In this document: positions 6,500 to 7,938 of the stretch, in pieces
Layout of the letters: every line of letters starts with the position of its first letter
Position numbering within the stretch: the stretch's first letter is position 1
DNA from: Acidobacteriota bacterium
Lineage (GTDB): Bacteria; Acidobacteriota; Terriglobia; Terriglobales; Acidobacteriaceae
Length of the DNA: 7,938 nt
Reading direction: 5' to 3'
Assembly: GCA_003224835.1 (NCBI GenBank)
Contig: QHZX01000153.1
Span: 1 to 7,938, forward strand
Notes under the pieces: model-generated
The model's database searches: none
The model's input: only the letters and a program-made list of their open reading frames with translations
Told to the model about the DNA's origin: nothing
Made by a program: the position numbers and the translations under genes

Positions 6500-6590
6500 G
6501 GCCACGGACTTCACGGATCTACACGAATTCAGAAAACAAATCTTCTGAATTTCGGGTTTATCCGCGTGAATCCGTGAAAATCTGTGGCCA
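6500..6590. repeat. Large imperfect palindromic repeat between icd and mdh
   Basis: The left arm begins GGCCACGGACTTCACGGAT (6500 on); the right arm ends TCCGTGAAAATCTGTGGCC (6571-6589), its near reverse complement. The centre holds a perfect inner stem, AATTCAGAA (6526-6534) / TTCTGAATT (6543-6551). The right arm has roughly 12 extra bases (TTTCGGGTTTATCCGCG region). CCACGGATTT...CACGGAT palindromes are a widely dispersed bacterial spacer repeat (recalled). It starts four bases after the icd stop. As RNA it would form a long hairpin that could terminate transcription or protect the icd 3' end, although no T-run follows. Confidence 0.8.
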
Positions 6591-6604
6591 AGAAAGGGTT
6601 TTGA

Positions 6605-6685
6605 ATGCGCAAGAAAGTGACCATCGTAGGTTCGGGAAACGTGGGAGCCACTGCAGCCCACTGGATCGCATACAAAGAACTCGCC
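6605..6685 (+). pseudogene. 5' fragment of a second malate dehydrogenase gene
   Basis: These 27 codons repeat the first 27 codons of the intact mdh at 6765. Eleven of 81 bases differ. Nine codons change silently (2, 6, 13, 14, 15, 16, 17, 22, 27) and only codon 23 changes the residue (Tyr here, Ser in mdh). Similarity ends at codon 28 (Trp against Asp), where the sequence runs into a CTCTGCG repeat. The fragment keeps a ribosome binding site, AAAGGG (6593-6598), six bases before its ATG, and the NAD-binding GSGNVG. Read on, the frame goes through the repeat and stops at TAA 6770-6772, a 55-codon frame overlapping the true mdh start by eight bases. It is too short to be an enzyme. It is best seen as the remnant of a diverged mdh copy, or as a leader frame if translated. 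Confidence 0.85.
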
Positions 6686-6693
6686 TGGATTTT

Positions 6694-6747
6694 GCCTGCG
6701 ATCTCTGCGCAATCTCTGCGGCCTCTGCGGTTAAAAGCTTTTGATCT
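6694..6747. repeat. CTCTGCGGTTAAA dispersed repeat, copy 2
   Basis: GCCTGCGATCTCTGCGC, AATCTCTGCGG and CCTCTGCGGTTAAAAGC follow in the same order as at 1692-1745, ending in GCTTTT. It sits exactly between the mdh fragment and the ribosome binding site of the intact mdh, so it forms the immediate leader of mdh. Confidence 0.75.
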
Positions 6748-6764
6748 TGTGCAAAGGAACAAAC

Positions 6765-7691
6765 ATGCGTAAGAAAGTGACTATCGTAGGTTCGGGAAAC
6801 GTCGGCGCGACCGCCGCCCACTGGATCGCCTCTAAAGAACTCGCGGACGTTGTCCTCATTGACATCATCGAAGGAGTCCCTCAGGGTAAAGGCCTCGACT
6901 TGCTCGAAGCCATGCCAATTGAAAAGCGCGACTCCTACATCATCGGCACTAACGACTACGCTGATACCGCCAATTCTGACATCGTCGTCATCACTGCTGG
7001 AATTCCACGCAAGCCCGGCATGAGCCGCGACGACCTGCTCAACACAAACCACAAAATTATGAAGGACGTGGTCAGCAAGGCTGTCCAATATTCGCCAAAT
7101 TGCATTCTGATCATCGTTTCCAATCCGCTCGACGCAATGGCCCAGGCCGCATACAAGATGAGCGGCTTTCCCCGCGAACGGGTGATCGGGATGGCCGGCG
7201 TTCTCGACTCGGCGCGCTTTCGCGCCTTTATCGCCGACGAACTGAAGGTCAGCGTTGAAAATGTGACCGCGTTCGTCCTCGGCGGCCACGGTGACACCAT
7301 GGTTCCGCTTCCTCGTTACTCGACTGTCGCAGGCATTCCGATCACGGAGCTGATCGCGCCCGAAAGACTCGCGCAGTTGGTCCAACGCACCCGGGACGGC
7401 GGCGCCGAGATCGTCAAATATCTGAAGACCGGCAGCGCGTATTATGCGCCGTCTGCCGCCACCACTGAGATGGTCGAAGCCATTCTCAAAGATAAAAAGA
7501 AGATTCTGCCTTGCGCCGTTTACCTCGAAGGTGAATATGGGATCAAAGGTCTCTTCGTCGGTGTCCCCGCAAAACTCGGATCAAAAGGAATCGAGCAGGT
7601 TATCCAGATCAAACTCACCTCCGAAGAGCAAGCCGCGCTGAATAAAAGCGCCGACGCGGTGAAAGAGTTGGTGGGAGTAATCGGGGTTTAG
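6765..7691 (+). CDS. mdh: Malate dehydrogenase (NAD+, LDH-like type)
   Basis: Interconverts malate and oxaloacetate with NAD(H) in the TCA cycle. The 308 residues fit the LDH-like malate dehydrogenase group (about 305-320 aa). Visible in order: Rossmann loop GSGNVG (9-14); D33 after the second strand, which favours NAD over NADP; the substrate loop with R82 and R88 (IPRKPGMSRDD), the first of which marks malate rather than lactate specificity; N120 in SNPLD; D148 and R151 (VLDSARFR); and the catalytic H175 in GGHGD. All key residues are present. The ATG at 6765 is chosen for AAAGGA six bases upstream (6753-6758); the in-frame TTG at 6741 lies inside a repeat. A broken copy of its own 5' end lies 160 bp upstream. 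The MCE-family gene begins 16 bp after its stop with no terminator between them, so the two are probably co-transcribed. Confidence 0.97.
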   Translation: MRKKVTIVGSGNVGATAAHWIASKELADVVLIDIIEGVPQGKGLDLLEAMPIEKRDSYIIGTNDYADTANSDIVVITAGIPRKPGMSRDDLLNTNHKIMKDVVSKAVQYSPNCILIIVSNPLDAMAQAAYKMSGFPRERVIGMAGVLDSARFRAFIADELKVSVENVTAFVLGGHGDTMVPLPRYSTVAGIPITELIAPERLAQLVQRTRDGGAEIVKYLKTGSAYYAPSAATTEMVEAILKDKKKILPCAVYLEGEYGIKGLFVGVPAKLGSKGIEQVIQIKLTSEEQAALNKSADAVKELVGVIGV

Positions 7692-7707
7692 TACTTCGCG
7701 GAGGATC

Positions 7708-7938
7708 ATGAGAAAAATCGTTTTGATCCTCATCATTGTTTTCGGACTTGCGTGCATTTTTCTGGTAATTAAGGGACCCTCCGGCTCTCGGCTGGAATTG
7801 ACAACCTATTTCGCAGACGCGCAGGGATTACGCCGCGGTGCGCCCGTTCGACTTGCTGGAGTCAATGTGGGTTCAATAAGCGACGTTCGCGTCCGCCCCG
7901 ATTTGCGGGATAACCCTGCCGAGGTCAAGCTCGCACTC
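7708..7938 (+). CDS. MCE/MlaD-family lipid-transport protein, N-terminal part
   Basis: The gene runs off the window; 77 codons are visible. ATG at 7708 follows GGAGG (7700-7704). The sequence begins with a short basic tip (MRKI) and one hydrophobic segment (about residues 4-21, IVLILIIVFGLACIFLVI), a membrane anchor that leaves the rest in the periplasm. The start of an MCE domain follows: LTTYFADAQGLRRGAPVRLAGVNVGSI, with the typical GL..G..V...G..VG pattern of MlaD/MCE proteins. These form rings that carry phospholipids between inner and outer membrane with an MlaE permease and MlaF ATPase; such partners would be expected to the right but are not seen. It probably continues the mdh transcript. 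The family is clear; the specific subgroup is not. Confidence 0.85.
   Translation, partial: MRKIVLILIIVFGLACIFLVIKGPSGSRLELTTYFADAQGLRRGAPVRLAGVNVGSISDVRVRPDLRDNPAEVKLAL

Noticed and set aside
6605..6850. Transposon target-site duplication explaining the two mdh starts
   Set aside because: Target duplications are short and identical; this one is 81 bp with mostly silent differences, and no transposase lies between the copies.
6558..7385. 275-aa minus-strand frame across the mdh region
   Set aside because: Antisense shadow of the mdh stub, repeat and mdh; no family resemblance.

Overview
The window reads as a stretch of bacterial chromosome of moderate G+C. It holds core nitrogen-regulation and TCA-cycle genes separated by intergenic spaces that are unusually rich in short dispersed repeats. 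The repeat styles (TGTCATYC...GAGGAACC units, AGCTGATAGC minisatellites, CTCTGCGGTTAAA blocks and a large CCACGGA...TCTGTGG palindrome), together with the protein types, suggest an Acidobacteriota (Terriglobia/Koribacter-like) genome. That assignment comes from memory of such genomes and was not tested by a search.

Layout, left to right. Positions 1-452 are a gene-free tandem array of about 128-bp units, each built around a terminator-like GC hairpin. Positions 468-884 (minus strand) encode an unrecognised basic 138-aa protein whose start is preceded by a good ribosome binding site and by two overlapping, mutually exclusive inverted repeats. Positions 1084-1512 (plus) encode a 142-aa fragment that resembles the C-terminal part of an outer-membrane beta-barrel protein and seems to have lost its signal-peptide end. 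Positions 1513-1871 are repeat-filled: a compound unit (CTCTGCG block, spacer, TTGCAACA, AGCTGATAGC minisatellite) occurs twice about 170 bp apart. Positions 1872-4853 encode GlnE, the two-headed glutamine synthetase adenylyltransferase/deadenylase. After a REP-like perfect hairpin and a candidate promoter come icd (5071-6495, NADP-type isocitrate dehydrogenase of the long form), a second large palindromic repeat, a broken 5' fragment of a malate dehydrogenase gene (6605-6685), another CTCTGCG repeat, the intact mdh (6765-7691), and 16 bp later the start of an MCE/MlaD-family gene that runs off the right edge.

icd and mdh supply two TCA-cycle steps. icd also makes 2-oxoglutarate, the carbon skeleton for glutamate and the usual carbon signal in nitrogen control, which makes GlnE a sensible functional neighbour, although nothing shows co-transcription. 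The MCE gene (lipid transport) probably shares a transcript with mdh because of the short gap.

The most notable feature is the mdh region. The first 27 codons of mdh are present twice, 160 bp apart. Nine codons differ only silently and one differs in amino acid, and a dispersed repeat separates the copies. The short reading frame starting at the upstream copy has its own ribosome binding site and stops just inside the real mdh start. No new multi-gene system, CRISPR array, transposase, tRNA or rRNA was seen.
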